A stretch of 64,000 nucleotides of DNA from positions 1,054,001-1,118,000 of the forward strand of contig CM020620.1 of the NCBI GenBank assembly GCA_009829735.1, in the 5' to 3' direction. This document shows positions 53,561-64,000 of this stretch, piece by piece (position 1 is the first letter of the stretch; every line of letters starts with the position of its first letter). The translations under genes and the position numbers were made by a program. Under the pieces are notes generated by a model that did not search any database, had not been told where the DNA came from, and saw only the letters and a program-made list of their open reading frames with translations. Origin of the DNA: Pyropia yezoensis. Taxonomy: Eukaryota; Rhodophyta; Bangiophyceae; Bangiales; Bangiaceae.

Positions 53561-56022
53561 GGCGCGGGGGGGGGTGGGCGTGGGGGCGGTGCGGGTGCCC
53601 CCTCTGGCAGGGGGTGAGAGGAGAGGGGGAGCGGAGGGGAGAGGAGTTTAGGGGCCACCCCCCGCCGTGCGGGGACTCCCACGAGGGGATGAGCCGCCAG
53701 GGGTACGGGGGTGGTTGTCGCTTTTGGTCGTGTCTGCAGGGATGAGCGAGGGGGGGGGGAGCGGGAGGGGGGGGGCGGGGGGCGTTGACAGCGACAGAGT
53801 GCCTTGGTGGCGGTGATAGAGGCAGTGGGGCGGCGGGTGCCTCGGCATGGGCAGTGGCCTCGCCCCTTTTTGTACTCTCCCCCCCCCCCCGCCGTCGAGT
53901 GGTTCCCGCAGCGGCGGCGGGGCGGGCGTGAGCACCCGAGCGGCGGAGAAGGGCGCATTCCCTTCCTCCCGCTCCCTCTGGTGGCCCTCTACGTTGCTTC
54001 CCAAGTGCCGCCTTCTAGCGCGGCGGCCGTGGAGGGGCACACCCCAAACGGTACACGGGCGCGGTCCAGCACGCCGAGCCACACCCGCCAGACAAACGTG
54101 GGGGGGGGGTGGAGGCGCTGAGGGTGCGCCTGGAAGAATCCGCCGTCGTCGCATGCAGTGCCGGCGCGAGGCGCACCTGTGCGCTGCACCCCCTCTTGAC
54201 AGGGCAACGTCCACGCCGCCGCCGGCAGAGGAGAGGATGCTGCCCTGGCTGTGAATCGGACCGTGCTCCGACGGGGGGAAGGGGGGCAGAGTTCGTGCGC
54301 CCTCCCCCCGACGTGGGTGAATGCGGTGGCATCGGCGTCGACGTGGCGCGCGCCTGCTCCGCACTGGAAGACGAAGGTGGGCGGGGGAGGGTGGAGGGGG
54401 GAGGGGAGGGCAGCAGACGCGCTGTCTCCCCTGCCCCTGTGGAGCGGAGATGCGCTGTCTAGCCCTCCCCACTGGACGGATGCCGCCAAAGGGAGACGAC
54501 ACAGCGTGTCGTCATCATGCGATCGCCATGAAGAGGCTCGGGATGCTCCATGATGGAGCGGGAGAAAGCAGGGGGGAGGTGCGGTGGGCGGGGGGGTCGG
54601 CACGCCCTGTGTCTGTTGACACTACCACTGGGTGCGGCGCGGCAAACAGGGACGCGCTCAGGGCGTGTGCGTAGAAGTTCTCCCCCACGCCTACCATTTG
54701 CATCTGCCCTCCCACCCCCCCCACCCCCCCCCGGTGGCTGCCTTGTCCTTCCTTCGAGAAACGTATCCACGAGCCGCCTGTTTTTCTCCCCAGCTGGCTG
54801 CCCGTCCACCCTCCTCTCCTCCCTTCCCCTGCTCCTACGTAGCCGCAGCATGATGGGGGCGTGCGCGCACCAGGGCGATGCGCGGGTGCGCCAAGCCTCC
54901 GAGCGGGGGTGAGCGGGGGCAGGCGCGGCCCGCCGCGCTCTGGCGACAGCTGAGGATCTTGCACGGGTGGCGGCGGGGGCGCGTGTCCCTCCAGCGGTGG
55001 GAGATGCTCGGCTGCACCCACGGAGGGGCTCCTCCACCTTGAGGGGGCTCCTCCCATCCCACCGGGGAGGACGCGCGGCTACCAGTGGACCGTACCGACC
55101 GGCGGATCTGGCACGTGCCGAAGCGCCGTCGCGCCACGTGCGGTGGGCTCGACGCGGGAGGGGGCGCTCGTCGGGATCCCGAAGTGTCGGTCGATCGTTG
55201 TGGTCACCGAAAATCTCCCCCATTTATTTGCGTCAAGTGACTTGTGGTCCGCGGGTGGGAATTCGGTAACTGGGGGGAGCACATGAAATTTGACTGGTTG
55301 AATTCCGGGGCGGCGGACGTGTGGTCGGCTGGTCATCGTCTCCAACGGCGTCCACACCCGAGCCGCCACCGCCTGCGGCAGCACGGCCCCCCTACACCAG
55401 CACTTGCCCTCCGCCCGCAACAAACCCCATGACCCACCGCCAGAGCGTTGCGTGCATAGGCAGTGCCCTTGGCTGCCGCTGCTGAAGGCTGCCCGTGGTG
55501 GCTCTTCGGTGGAAGCGCGGGTCGGGGGGTGGTGGAAGGCGCCTCCGCCACACCCCCCCTCCCCCCCCCCTCCTCTGCCCTCTCCCTTGAGCCACCGCCG
55601 CGTGGGGGTCACCCGCGGTGCGCCCACAGCCCCACGCAGGCGGCCCAGCTTCTGGCTCTGTGGAGGGGGGGGCTTTCGTCCCGCGCCCGGACCGATGCCC
55701 CAGGCTGAGGAGAAGCGACGTGTGTTCGCCTGCGCGTCCGCACCGGCGCGCGGGCGAGAGGAGGGACACACCCCCCGCGTCACCCCGCTTGCGTTTGTGG
55801 CGGTGTCGTTCCCTCTCTGCGGGCGCTGCTTCCGCGGCCTTTTGTCTTTTCTGCTTCCGCGCCCCTTTTCCTTCGCACCCGCTGTCACCCGCTGGATGCG
55901 GTGCGCGGGAGCCTCGAGTATCTGACTGGCGGTTTCCTTTTTTTTTTTCTTCTTCTTTCTTCCGCCCGCCCACTCGTGCGCCTAGCCCCACCCGCCGCCC
56001 CGTACCCGCGCGCGCGCGCGCC
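53561..56022. other. Intergenic between divergent genes
   Basis: There is no recognised gene. Several 170-270-codon frames exist on both strands without domains. The last 100 bases carry CT-rich tracts directly before the membrane protein start. Confidence 0.45.
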
Positions 56023-57612
56023 ATGGGCCGGCCGGCGCGGCGGGTGGCGACCCGGTCCCTGACCTTGACTCTCCTGGGCTGCCTGGCCGTCGCGGTGATG
56101 CTGGCGGCGCTCCCCCACGGGGGGGCAGCGCAGGGTGGTGCCGAGGTGGATGGCGCCGGCGGCGGGGATGAAGGGATGGGCGAGGAGATGCTCATCCCCG
56201 AAGGGGGCGGCGGCGGTCTCGGTGGCGGGAGCGACACTGGCGCCGGCCGCGGCGGGGGTGCGACGCCCGACCCCAAGGTGGCCATGGACGCGGCGCTGGA
56301 CACGCTCAACCTAGACTCCCTCAACGCTATTGAGCGGCAGCTGCGGGAGGAAAACCTGGTGGCGGACAAGACCATCGCCACCCTCCGCAGCCGCTCTGAG
56401 AAGCTGTCGGCGGAGCGGCACGTGGCGGAACTGGAGGCCCGGCGGCTGGAACGGGGCCGTGACTGGGAGCTCCGCCAAAAGGAAAAGCGGGAGGAGGAGC
56501 TGCGGGTGGCCCAGTCGGACCTGGCAGACAAGGAACAGAAGAAGGCGCGGATGGTGCGGCACATTGAAGACCTCCGGGGGGAGGTTGCCCGGCTGACCGC
56601 CCAGCTCGAGGCGGTGCGCAAGGAGAATGAGCGCACCGAGGAACAGTACGCACACCCGTCCATCTATGACGTCCTTGACGCGCGGACAGAGGAGCTGGGC
56701 CCCCTGCCGCACGCGGTCTTTAACCGCACCGTCCACGCGCTGCTGCCGCCGCTGGAGCGGGAGCTCCAGTCGGCCCTCTACTTTCGCGGCCGCATGGCGC
56801 ACACCAACGCCCTCACCTCCATCACCGTCTCCCTGACGGTGTACGCTTTTATCGTGACGGCAGGGTCTCTGCTGGTGGACCTCATCAAGCGCCTCCGCGG
56901 GCGTCTGAGCGTGGCGCGGCTGGTGCTGGCGGGCGACGTGTTTTTTGCCGGCCTGTGGGCGCTCCTCGCTGGGTGGTACGCGGTGCTGTTGCGGGACCCG
57001 CTGCCGCTGATGCGTGAGCGCGCCGAGGCAGTGTTCATCCTCTTTCAGCTGGTCGTGCTTGTGGCGTTTGCGGCGGTCGTGCTGCTGCGACTGCTCCTGG
57101 CCACGGACGCGCGGCTGTCGTCGGCGGGGGAGGCGTTTAGCGTGGTGGTGGTGGGTCAGCACGCGTACATGAAGGTGTGGGCGCCCATCTGGACCGAAGA
57201 CGAGCTCCCAGGCTGTGTCTTTCTCTACTATGTCACCTACGCCTGCCTCTTTGCATCTTTTGCCTACTCGCGGTCATCTGCAGAGGCCGAGGCCGAGGCG
57301 GCGGCGGACAAGGCGGCCGACCTGGACGGGCAGTGTATGCGCGGCGCCGCCGCCGCGGGCGCGTCGTCGCTGCCTGCGCCGTCGGTCAAGGTGATGATGG
57401 AGGAGGGTGCGGACGAGCGGGAGGACCCGGTCTTTGAGGACAGCGACCAGTCACTAAGCGAAGGCTCGGATGAGGAGGTGGACGAGGCTGCGCTGCTGGT
57501 CGCCGACAGGGACCGGCCAGGGCGCACCTGGGCGCGCCACCCGGCCTACCAGGCACGCCAGTCGACCAGCCGGCGCCGGGGTGGTGTCTTCGCACCACTG
57601 ACGGGATGGTGA
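56023..57612 (+). CDS. Membrane protein with luminal coiled coil, unknown family
   Basis: It encodes 529 residues from the ATG at 56023 (GCGCCATGG context); the frame is open upstream but lacks homology. A signal peptide or anchor occupies about residues 10-40, followed by a Gly/acidic linker. A coiled coil (about 95-215) is highly charged (RQLREENLVADKTIATL to ENERTEEQYAHP). Four hydrophobic segments follow, near 266-292 (ALTSITVSLTVYAFIVTAG), 300-325, 340-362 and 405-425. The tail is acidic (SDQSLSEGSDEEVDE), with a basic end. I do not recognise the family. The layout suggests an endomembrane protein with an N-terminal coiled coil on one side and an acidic tail on the other. Confidence 0.75.
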   Translation: MGRPARRVATRSLTLTLLGCLAVAVMLAALPHGGAAQGGAEVDGAGGGDEGMGEEMLIPEGGGGGLGGGSDTGAGRGGGATPDPKVAMDAALDTLNLDSLNAIERQLREENLVADKTIATLRSRSEKLSAERHVAELEARRLERGRDWELRQKEKREEELRVAQSDLADKEQKKARMVRHIEDLRGEVARLTAQLEAVRKENERTEEQYAHPSIYDVLDARTEELGPLPHAVFNRTVHALLPPLERELQSALYFRGRMAHTNALTSITVSLTVYAFIVTAGSLLVDLIKRLRGRLSVARLVLAGDVFFAGLWALLAGWYAVLLRDPLPLMRERAEAVFILFQLVVLVAFAAVVLLRLLLATDARLSSAGEAFSVVVVGQHAYMKVWAPIWTEDELPGCVFLYYVTYACLFASFAYSRSSAEAEAEAAADKAADLDGQCMRGAAAAGASSLPAPSVKVMMEEGADEREDPVFEDSDQSLSEGSDEEVDEAALLVADRDRPGRTWARHPAYQARQSTSRRRGGVFAPLTGW

Positions 57613-58009
57613 AATGTGGCGATGGAACGGGTAGCCTCGTTGACAGCTTGGCTCATGGCAGGTGTACATACGAAGAGAGCAAGCTGCTGCGCCGAGCGTG
57701 ATGCTGGCCTTTTGTGATGGACTGTCGGGGCGTATTGCGTGATGCACACACGGAACGTGCTGGACACGGGGGTGATGCACTCAGTCAAGCCCTCTAGCGC
57801 AAAAGAACATCCGTGCGCATTCCATTCAAGCATTTGCATCTGTTCGAAGACAGAGAAAGCCACGCGACAGGCGACGCACCTACGACTAGTCAAAAAAAGA
57901 AAAGCCCCACCCTTCGCGCACGCCAACGTACAAAAGGCGCTCCAGCTAACAGCGCCAGCCATTTTCCACGGGATACGGCCTGCACGTGACCACAGCTCCG
58001 CTGCGACCT
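57613..58009. other. Convergent intergenic gap
   Basis: It holds the 3' regions of two converging genes; nothing else was recognised. Confidence 0.55.
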
Positions 58010-60143
58010 CTAGTCCATGGCCAGCGGTGGCGCCTCCAGGCTGCCCAGGTCCGACTTGATGATCTCGCGGTACGACGCGGACATCGTCTCGAACGAGAAC
58101 TGGGACAGAACCCGAGCGCGACCGCGCTGACCCATCTCCCTTCTCAAGTCCTCATCATCAACCAGCTTGGCCATCGCCTCGGTCAGCGCGTCAGCGTCGT
58201 CTGGTGGGATCAGGAAGCCCTCAACACCGTCATCCAGCGCTTCGGGGATGCCGTCAATGGCCGTGGCAATGACGGGGCGTTCAAACGCCATGGCCTCACA
58301 AATGACCAGCGGCAGTACCTCATTCAGCGACGGGCACAGAATCATGTCCGCGGCCAGGTAGTACGGCAGCACGTTCTTCTTCACGTCCAGGATGGTCACC
58401 GCATCCAGAGAGCCCGACGACTCAAGCTCTTCCTTGATTGAGTCAATGTAGTCAATCTCGTGTTGGCGGATGTAGCGTGCACCCACCATCAGGAGCTTCA
58501 ACTTCTTACCGCTCTCACCCAGGCGCTGCTTGAGCTTCGAAAAGGCCTGTGCCGTGACGAGCTGGCCCTTGCGTTTGCACACCGTGCCCAGCTGCACCAG
58601 CACCATGTCCTCGGCGTTGTACCCGAGGCTGGCACGCACAGTCGCGCGCGACTGCACCTTGCGGAATGCGTTGATGGACTTGAGGGGGATACCGTTGTAC
58701 ACAACCGACGCCGCCTCTTCCTTGTAGAGACCATCATAGCACCGCTTCTGAACTTCGGCGGGGAAGACAATGCGGGAAGCCGCAGAAAACGCCCCAGTAA
58801 TCTCTGCCTTGCCAAGATGAGGCATAAGGAAGACCTCCTTCGCGTAGTAGTCCATATCCTTCGGCCGCCAAGCCTCGTGGATGACAGTCAGGGTGGGCAG
58901 CTTCATCATGGAGGCCACATTCACCACCGGCGCCGACATGATGGTGTTCGCCACAACGTAGTCGTAGTCTGACAGTGCTGTCTTCAGCTGCTGCGGATAG
59001 TCCGTGGACTTCGAGTCCAGGATGCGTACGGCAATGCCCATGGCGGCGTAGTCCCCACGCATCGGACCGTCCTTTGGCGAAAAGATGTCAAAGGACAGCT
59101 CATCGCGGAGCTCGCGCAGCAGGTAGAGGAGGAAGTTGTTGGCACCGTTGCGCTCCAGGGAGTGGCCAAACGCGGCAGCCCGCTTCCGAGCACGCACATC
59201 CGAGGTAGAGAGAAACTCGCGTGCAGCCGCCGCGTCGCGTGGCAGAATGGCCTCCGCAGCAGCCACCATATCCGGCGACCCGTCCTTGGCCTTTGGCACA
59301 GAATTCGCAGTCTTAACATCCACCTCGGACGAAGACAGCACGTCAATGTGCACCCAAGCGAGCAAGTCATCAACAAGCGCAGGGTCGTCGCCAAGGGCGT
59401 GCTTGGACAGCAGTGACAGCAGCCGGCGGGTACGCTCCATCTTGGCGCGCGCCTCCGCATTGGCCGACTCCTCCTGGTCCTTGCCAGAGCCCCCAGCACC
59501 GCCGCCAAACATGCCGCCGACCATGCGCGAGGTCTTGTTCTCCGCACGCGCCAGTGATTTGTCAAGCGACAAGTCATCCAGCTGCAGGTTGTTCAGCGCT
59601 GCCGCGCTCTCGGCCTCAGTCGGGACCGCGGACGGTTTCCTGTGCTTCAGGCTCCCAGACGCCTCCTGACCGCCAAGCTCCTCTGCGGCGGCGGCCGCCG
59701 CCGCCTTGTTGCGCTCCCGAAACCACAAGCGCCACGACGCGTTCTCCAGTCGCCGCCCGTCGTCAAGGACATCCTACAGGAATAGCATACACACCCACGG
59801 CAACACACACAAACGGCCACAGTCAAGCGGCACGGAACGGAAAAGAACGAAGGTCAGGACATGCCGTCGTTCACCAGTTCTATCGCTCCCTGGGAAGTGA
59901 CCCGGTCAGCGTTGAGTACGCTCAGCACGCTACACCAGGTCAAACATGCGCCCGCAAGCACCACAGCCACCATACCTTCACCTTGGTGAACACCCTCCAT
60001 GTCTTGCGCAGATCCTCCTCGGTCTGCTCAGCGCTCAGGTACGGGGAAAAGTCAAAATCCTCGTACGGGTCCGCGCCAGCAGGGAGGTCCGCCTCACCCT
60101 TCGCAGCCTGGGCCAACTGCACAAAAGACGAAATGCGATTCAT
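58010..60143 (-). CDS. GT4-family glycosyltransferase, two exons
   Basis: Exon 1 is 60143-59976 (56 codons, MNRISSFVQLAQAAKG to VFTKVK) and exon 2 is 59773-58010. The 202-nt GT-AG intron (GTATGG donor, CCTGTAG acceptor) joins in phase 0 as KVK-DVLDDGRRLENASW, giving 643 residues. The C-terminal half is a GT-B Rossmann domain: LVQLGTVCKRKGQLVTAQAF, YYLAADMILCPSLNE and the retaining E-x7-E region EVLPLVICEAMAFERPVIAT. The N-terminal GT-B half contains GANNFLLYLLRELR. About 200 residues of charged, helical sequence precede it. The enzyme should transfer a sugar from a nucleotide donor; the acceptor is unknown. Confidence 0.88.
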
Positions 60144-61446
60144 CGTGGCAGGCCGCACGTGCTCCCCCGGTCACCCTCGTGCGCGCGGCTTCGCAGCCCT
60201 CACTGCCACGCCGCTCGGTCGATCAGTCACAGTCGTGAGCTGCCGCCCGCGACTTGGCCGTGCCTAGCACCCGCCGCGTGCGGGTCGCCTATGTATCGAC
60301 CACCGCGCTCGCCCCCCACCCGCCGCAGTGTTCTGTGGCAGATACACACTCGAGGCCAAAAGACCGGGGATGAGAGGTGAAAACGCCGGGTGGGTCCGTC
60401 TCATCGCGCACAACCATCCGCAGTCCATTCCAAGCGGGTAGGTTGTTTGCAGCTTGGCCCGACAGACGAGGTGCACAGGGCTGCGCCAACAGCGTCTGCA
60501 AAGGCCCCACCCCGTACGCCCCAGACGGGGCATGAGCGGGGGACTGTTCACAGTCACGAGAGTTGGCATTGGTTGCGGGAGCTCCTCGCCAGGGGAACCC
60601 AAGAGGAGGGGGACGTCAGGGGGGCGCGGGCCTTTCATTCTCCAGCGCTTGTCTGCGGTCCACCCATTGGGAGGATTGGGATCATGTGGTGAGCGAGCAC
60701 CGTCTTTTACCAGCAAAGATTCAGTTACATGGAAATCACTATCGAATCGTGACAGTTACCTGCCTTCTCCGGAATCAATTGTACAACTCCTTGTACAGCT
60801 GGCAAACCACGTGCCGCACACTCGGCCGCGTGTGCGGCACACGCGCTGCCAGGTGTCGTCCACGTGCGAGGCCTCGGAGGCACGACTCCTTCCTTGCCTT
60901 TTGAAGTCGAACGGCCCCAGTTAGCTTCGGGGCCTTCGCGGCGGGCCAACCTATATGTAACTCGAGCAGCAGGCAATTGCCTTCAGCCGGCTGGCGTGCA
61001 CGGGAACGGGCCCTCCTCGTGGACCGCAGGTTTGAAGTGCCAATGAGGCTGGTGTTCGTGTGCGTTGACGCTGTTCGATCGCCGTGCCCACACAGTTAAG
61101 GCACTGGTGAAAGCATCTGTTATCCTTCGCGTCTACAACCACATGTTCATACTCACGCTTTGTTTGTTTGTGCGTACATTGTCGGAATGGCAAGACATCC
61201 ATGAGCAAGAGTCGGTCTCCTTCGGCCAAAGTCATGACGCACACCACTCACAAGAAGCTCATGCCACTCACGACGGCCTTGACTGTCGGGGGTCGCAACG
61301 CGCCGGTGATGAAAGGCACGATAGCTTTCTTCTAAGAACGAACAGCACTACCAGACACCTGCAGGCACGGTGCCAAGGAGAACCAACACGTACACGAACA
61401 GCACACAAAGAATGGAAGAGAGGTGCACACTCCCTTCTACACCCCC
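60144..61446. other. Intergenic between two minus-strand genes
   Basis: It contains the GT4 promoter and the GCN5 3' region. An 11-bp perfect hairpin is at 60811-60840. No gene was recognised. Confidence 0.5.
60811..60840. repeat. 11-bp perfect inverted repeat with 8-nt loop
   Basis: GTGCCGCACAC and GTGTGCGGCAC flank TCGGCCGC. Confidence 0.93.
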
Positions 61447-63069
61447 CTACAGCTTACTGAGGAACACGCGCTCGATCTGGCACGCCAGATCAGTCACGTA
61501 GTGGGCCTTGCCATTGTACGTGCGACAATTCTCGACCATCCGCTTCAGGTCGGCCAAAAAGATCTCCTTGGTGACGTAGAACCAGCCTTCGTTGAGCCGC
61601 GTCTGGATAACGCTCAGGTCAATCGGGTTTTTGATGACCTGATAGTAGTCAATGGCGCCCGTCTCCTCGGGGTTGACAGGGTCCAAGAAGGGCCACGAGC
61701 TGCCGTGCGCCTTGATCTGGTCCAACACAGACTGCAGGTGCTGCTTGAGCGCCGCCTGCGCGGCAGGGTCCCGCGACGCAGCGCCAGACGCGGCGCCGCC
61801 ACGCGTCGACGGCGCAGCACCGCCGCGGCCGTCCTTGCGCCACGAAATGTCGGCGAGCCCCGGAATGGACTCAAGCGGCAGCCCGCGGCGCAGCGATGTC
61901 ACGTCCAGACCCGGGTAGACCACGTGGCTCAGGCTCACCTCCTTGAGCTTCTCCACAAGGCAGCACTTTTGAGCCTTGAGCAGAAGCGGCATGTTGAGGT
62001 AGTCCACTTGCGGGTGGAGCTTACACTCCATCAGCAGCACTCCCTCGTAGTCCTTGATGCGGCCCTGCCACAGTTCAAACGGGAGGGTGATCTTCTTGGA
62101 AAAGCCCTGCTTTTTGAAGTACGCCACCGCATTGTTGTCGGCGCACGTGAGCAGATGCGTCAAGCCACACCGCTTGGCCCGCTCCTTTACCTGCGCCATC
62201 AGGCGGGTACCATACCCGCGCACCTGCTCGGTCTGGGAGATGGCCAGAAAGGCCACTTCCGCAAACTTTTGCTCCTTGAATGGCCGGTAGCAGCAGCCGC
62301 CCATGACCGTTTCCCCGCCGGCGGCGGCCGAGCCGCTGCCAACTGGCGTGGCACCCGACTTCATGAGCGCGAGGGACTCGTGTTTGCGGTCAAAAACGAG
62401 GCGGGATACGTACGCGCGGGGCATGTTGGGCAGCTGCTTGACAAACACATTCTTCAGCGCGAGCAGGTTGAGCATCGCGTCGCGAGAGGTGTCATTGACC
62501 ACAATCCGGAATGAAACCTCGCCCTTGGCTTCCAGCTGCGTCATCCGGACCCACCGCTGCACGTAGGCGTGCTGCGAGTCGGGCCCGAGAATGTCACGCG
62601 TGTCTTGCGTCCACGCCCCCAGCGGGGCGGGCCGGCGGCGCTTGCTCTCCGGCACCACCTGTCGCGGCTGGAGATAGTAGACATCATCGTCCCCCACTGG
62701 GCCCACCACCGGCTTATTATCAGCCGTCAGCAAGACGGTAGAGAGGTCGATGGGCGGCGGCACATCATTGACGGCGGCCGCCGCGGCGGCTTCCGCCGCC
62801 GCCCCGGTGGCAGCCGTGGCCGCAGGGCCACCGGCAACGCCGCCGCCACCAGCCAAGGAACCTGGGAAAGGTAGAGCGCCAGCGGCAGCGGCTGTCGACC
62901 CGCCCATCACCCCATTGCGGTGCGCGTCGGCGCCACCGCCGCGGGAAAAGTGCGGGGGCGGGGGGGGGGGGGCACCCGCACCCGAGGCAGCATGGCCGCT
63001 GCTGCCACGGACATAACGGCGGCCGTCGAGCTCGGGCTCCTTGCGCTTTCCCGTCACGCCCCGCGCCAT
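61447..63069 (-). CDS. GCN5: GCN5 histone acetyltransferase
   Basis: This is the SAGA-type lysine acetyltransferase that acetylates histone H3 and activates transcription. It encodes 540 residues from the ATG at 63069, without introns. The Gly/Ala/Pro-rich N-terminus (1-130) is followed by the GNAT domain (about 165-350), in which KFAEVAFLAISQ holds the catalytic Glu and QVRGYGTRLM the acetyl-CoA loop; ADNNAVAYFKKQGF completes it. LPFELWQGRIKDYEGVLLME is typical of GCN5/PCAF. The C-terminal bromodomain (about 430-540) has YYQVIKNPIDLSVIQTRL and CRTYNGKAHYV with the acetyl-lysine-binding Asn. It is divergent from the next gene with 462 bases between the start codons. Confidence 0.96.
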   Translation of the reverse strand: MARGVTGKRKEPELDGRRYVRGSSGHAASGAGAPPPPPPHFSRGGGADAHRNGVMGGSTAAAAGALPFPGSLAGGGGVAGGPAATAATGAAAEAAAAAAVNDVPPPIDLSTVLLTADNKPVVGPVGDDDVYYLQPRQVVPESKRRRPAPLGAWTQDTRDILGPDSQHAYVQRWVRMTQLEAKGEVSFRIVVNDTSRDAMLNLLALKNVFVKQLPNMPRAYVSRLVFDRKHESLALMKSGATPVGSGSAAAGGETVMGGCCYRPFKEQKFAEVAFLAISQTEQVRGYGTRLMAQVKERAKRCGLTHLLTCADNNAVAYFKKQGFSKKITLPFELWQGRIKDYEGVLLMECKLHPQVDYLNMPLLLKAQKCCLVEKLKEVSLSHVVYPGLDVTSLRRGLPLESIPGLADISWRKDGRGGAAPSTRGGAASGAASRDPAAQAALKQHLQSVLDQIKAHGSSWPFLDPVNPEETGAIDYYQVIKNPIDLSVIQTRLNEGWFYVTKEIFLADLKRMVENCRTYNGKAHYVTDLACQIERVFLSKL

Positions 63070-63531
63070 GGGAGCATGCTGCTCCAAGCTCACCTACGAG
63101 TGGGGGGGCAGGCGGTTCCTGCTGTTGCGGGAACGCGCCCGGTCGAGCGCGTGCACGCGCTGTAGTGCTGGCGTGGGTGTCGGCGCGCGCGCAACGGAAT
63201 CGTCACCAACCTACTTGCACGCCAAAAATATACAGTTACCTTCGAACATGTCACATGTAGCCCCCTTTTTGCCGCCCTCATCAAGATGTTAAGACGAGAG
63301 AGCGTCTCTTCCCCACCAGGTCTGTCTGGGCAGAAATGTGAACGGAAGCAGGGAGACGGGAGAGACCTTGTGGGGGAGAGAAAGTGGAGAGACACCGCGA
63401 CTGTCGGCCACTATCCTCGTCCCCCCCCGGCGACGAGCAGCGGTAGGGCGGCAATTGTGTAGCGTCCTCCCTTGGCTAGCAGCAGCCCCGTTCTTCCCCC
63501 TAATTCTCTGCCGTCGCTACCGCTCCCGGGC
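63070..63531. promoter_or_regulatory. Shared divergent promoter region, GCN5 and TRAPPC2L-like gene
   Basis: The 462 bases between two start codons on opposite strands must carry both promoters. A lower-GC stretch (about 63210-63360) lies in the middle. No defined element was identified. Confidence 0.5.
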
Positions 63532-64000
63532 ATGTCTGCCTCTGCCTCCGCGGGGGTGGCGGGCGTTGCCCGCGCCGGCGTGGGAGTGGCGGGCGGCGGT
63601 GGCCGGCCTGTTGGCCGCGTCGCCTGCGTCGCGGTCATCAACCATAATGTTCGTTTACAGAGCAGGTTTGCTTCTTCCTCGTGGCTCACCTCCTCGAGGG
63701 CGTCCCTGCTGGGTGCCGCCTGTGTGGGGGGCGCCACCGCCCTGTGATTGAGGAGGGGGGGCAACCCTTGCGGGGCGGGGCGGCGGGGCGGCGCCCCTGT
63801 TGACTACGGCGGCTGCCGCCGACCGTGCGGGCGCAAGCTCGTTGGCATCTGCTGACTGAAGCCTCCCACATCGGGGCGTTTTTGGATTGTGTGTTTTTTT
63901 TGTTTTTTTTCGCCGCTCCTGTGGCTACCTGCCCTCTCGCCTGTCGACGGTCTTGGCGGGTGGGCCACTGCCGCCGCCCAGAACGCGCCGCTATTTCTGA
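63532..64000 (+). CDS. TRAPPC2L: TRAPP subunit 2-like protein, 5' end only
   Basis: Exon 1 (63532-63648) encodes an Ala/Gly-rich leader and then GRVACVAVINHN. A candidate GT-AG intron (63649-63981) ends in CGCCCAG, and exon 2 continues in phase as NAPLFL to the window edge. The joined CVAVINHN-NAPLFL matches the first strand and turn of the longin-like fold of TRAPPC2L/sedlin proteins (plant form CVAVVGHQNNPLY). TRAPP complexes activate Rab1/Ypt1 in ER-Golgi traffic. Only about 45 codons are visible, and the donor GTTCGT is not ideal, so this is a moderate call. The N-terminal extension is unusual for the family. Confidence 0.55.

Overview
The window looks like nuclear DNA of a GC-rich eukaryotic alga. 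Genes have no or few introns, coding regions are rich in alanine and GC-ending codons, one cysteine synthase carries a plastid-type leader, and GT-AG introns with pyrimidine-rich ends are visible. A bangiophyte red alga (Porphyra or Pyropia type) fits best, but that is inference from composition and gene style. Gene calls rest on motifs and reading frames read by eye; no search was run.

Bases 1 to about 19.8 kb are a nest of transposable elements, with clearly lower GC than the rest. It holds a Ty3/gypsy chromovirus with gag, pol, a chromodomain and an antisense ORF. Next comes a decayed second Ty3/gypsy pol, itself hit by a 671-bp inverted-repeat element. A second copy of the antisense ORF follows, cut by a TA-flanked MITE that abuts a Tc1/mariner element, and then a pogo/Tigger element plus a fragment of another.

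Bases 19.8 to 42 kb are extremely GC-rich, with long G or C runs. They hold a frame-broken C2H2 zinc-finger gene (+), a large Uso1/p115 vesicle-tethering gene (-) interrupted by frame changes and one amber codon, a three-exon C2H2 zinc-finger gene (-) and a RMND5/GID2-type ubiquitin ligase gene (-). A non-autonomous element with a 4-bp target duplication sits at 36 kb.

Bases 42 to 64 kb are ordinary gene territory. They hold a secreted Pro-rich four-Cys protein (+), cysteine synthase (+), a sugar transporter (-), a putative inverted-repeat element, a second secreted four-Cys protein (-), an orphan coiled-coil membrane protein (+), a GT4 glycosyltransferase (-), GCN5 acetyltransferase (-) and the 5' end of a TRAPPC2L-like gene (+), which is divergent from GCN5.

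The genes do not form one pathway. The most novel signals are the paired antisense retroelement ORFs, the C-terminal extension of the chromovirus polyprotein, the secreted four-Cys protein family and several precisely bounded non-autonomous elements. No rRNA, tRNA or CRISPR array was recognised.
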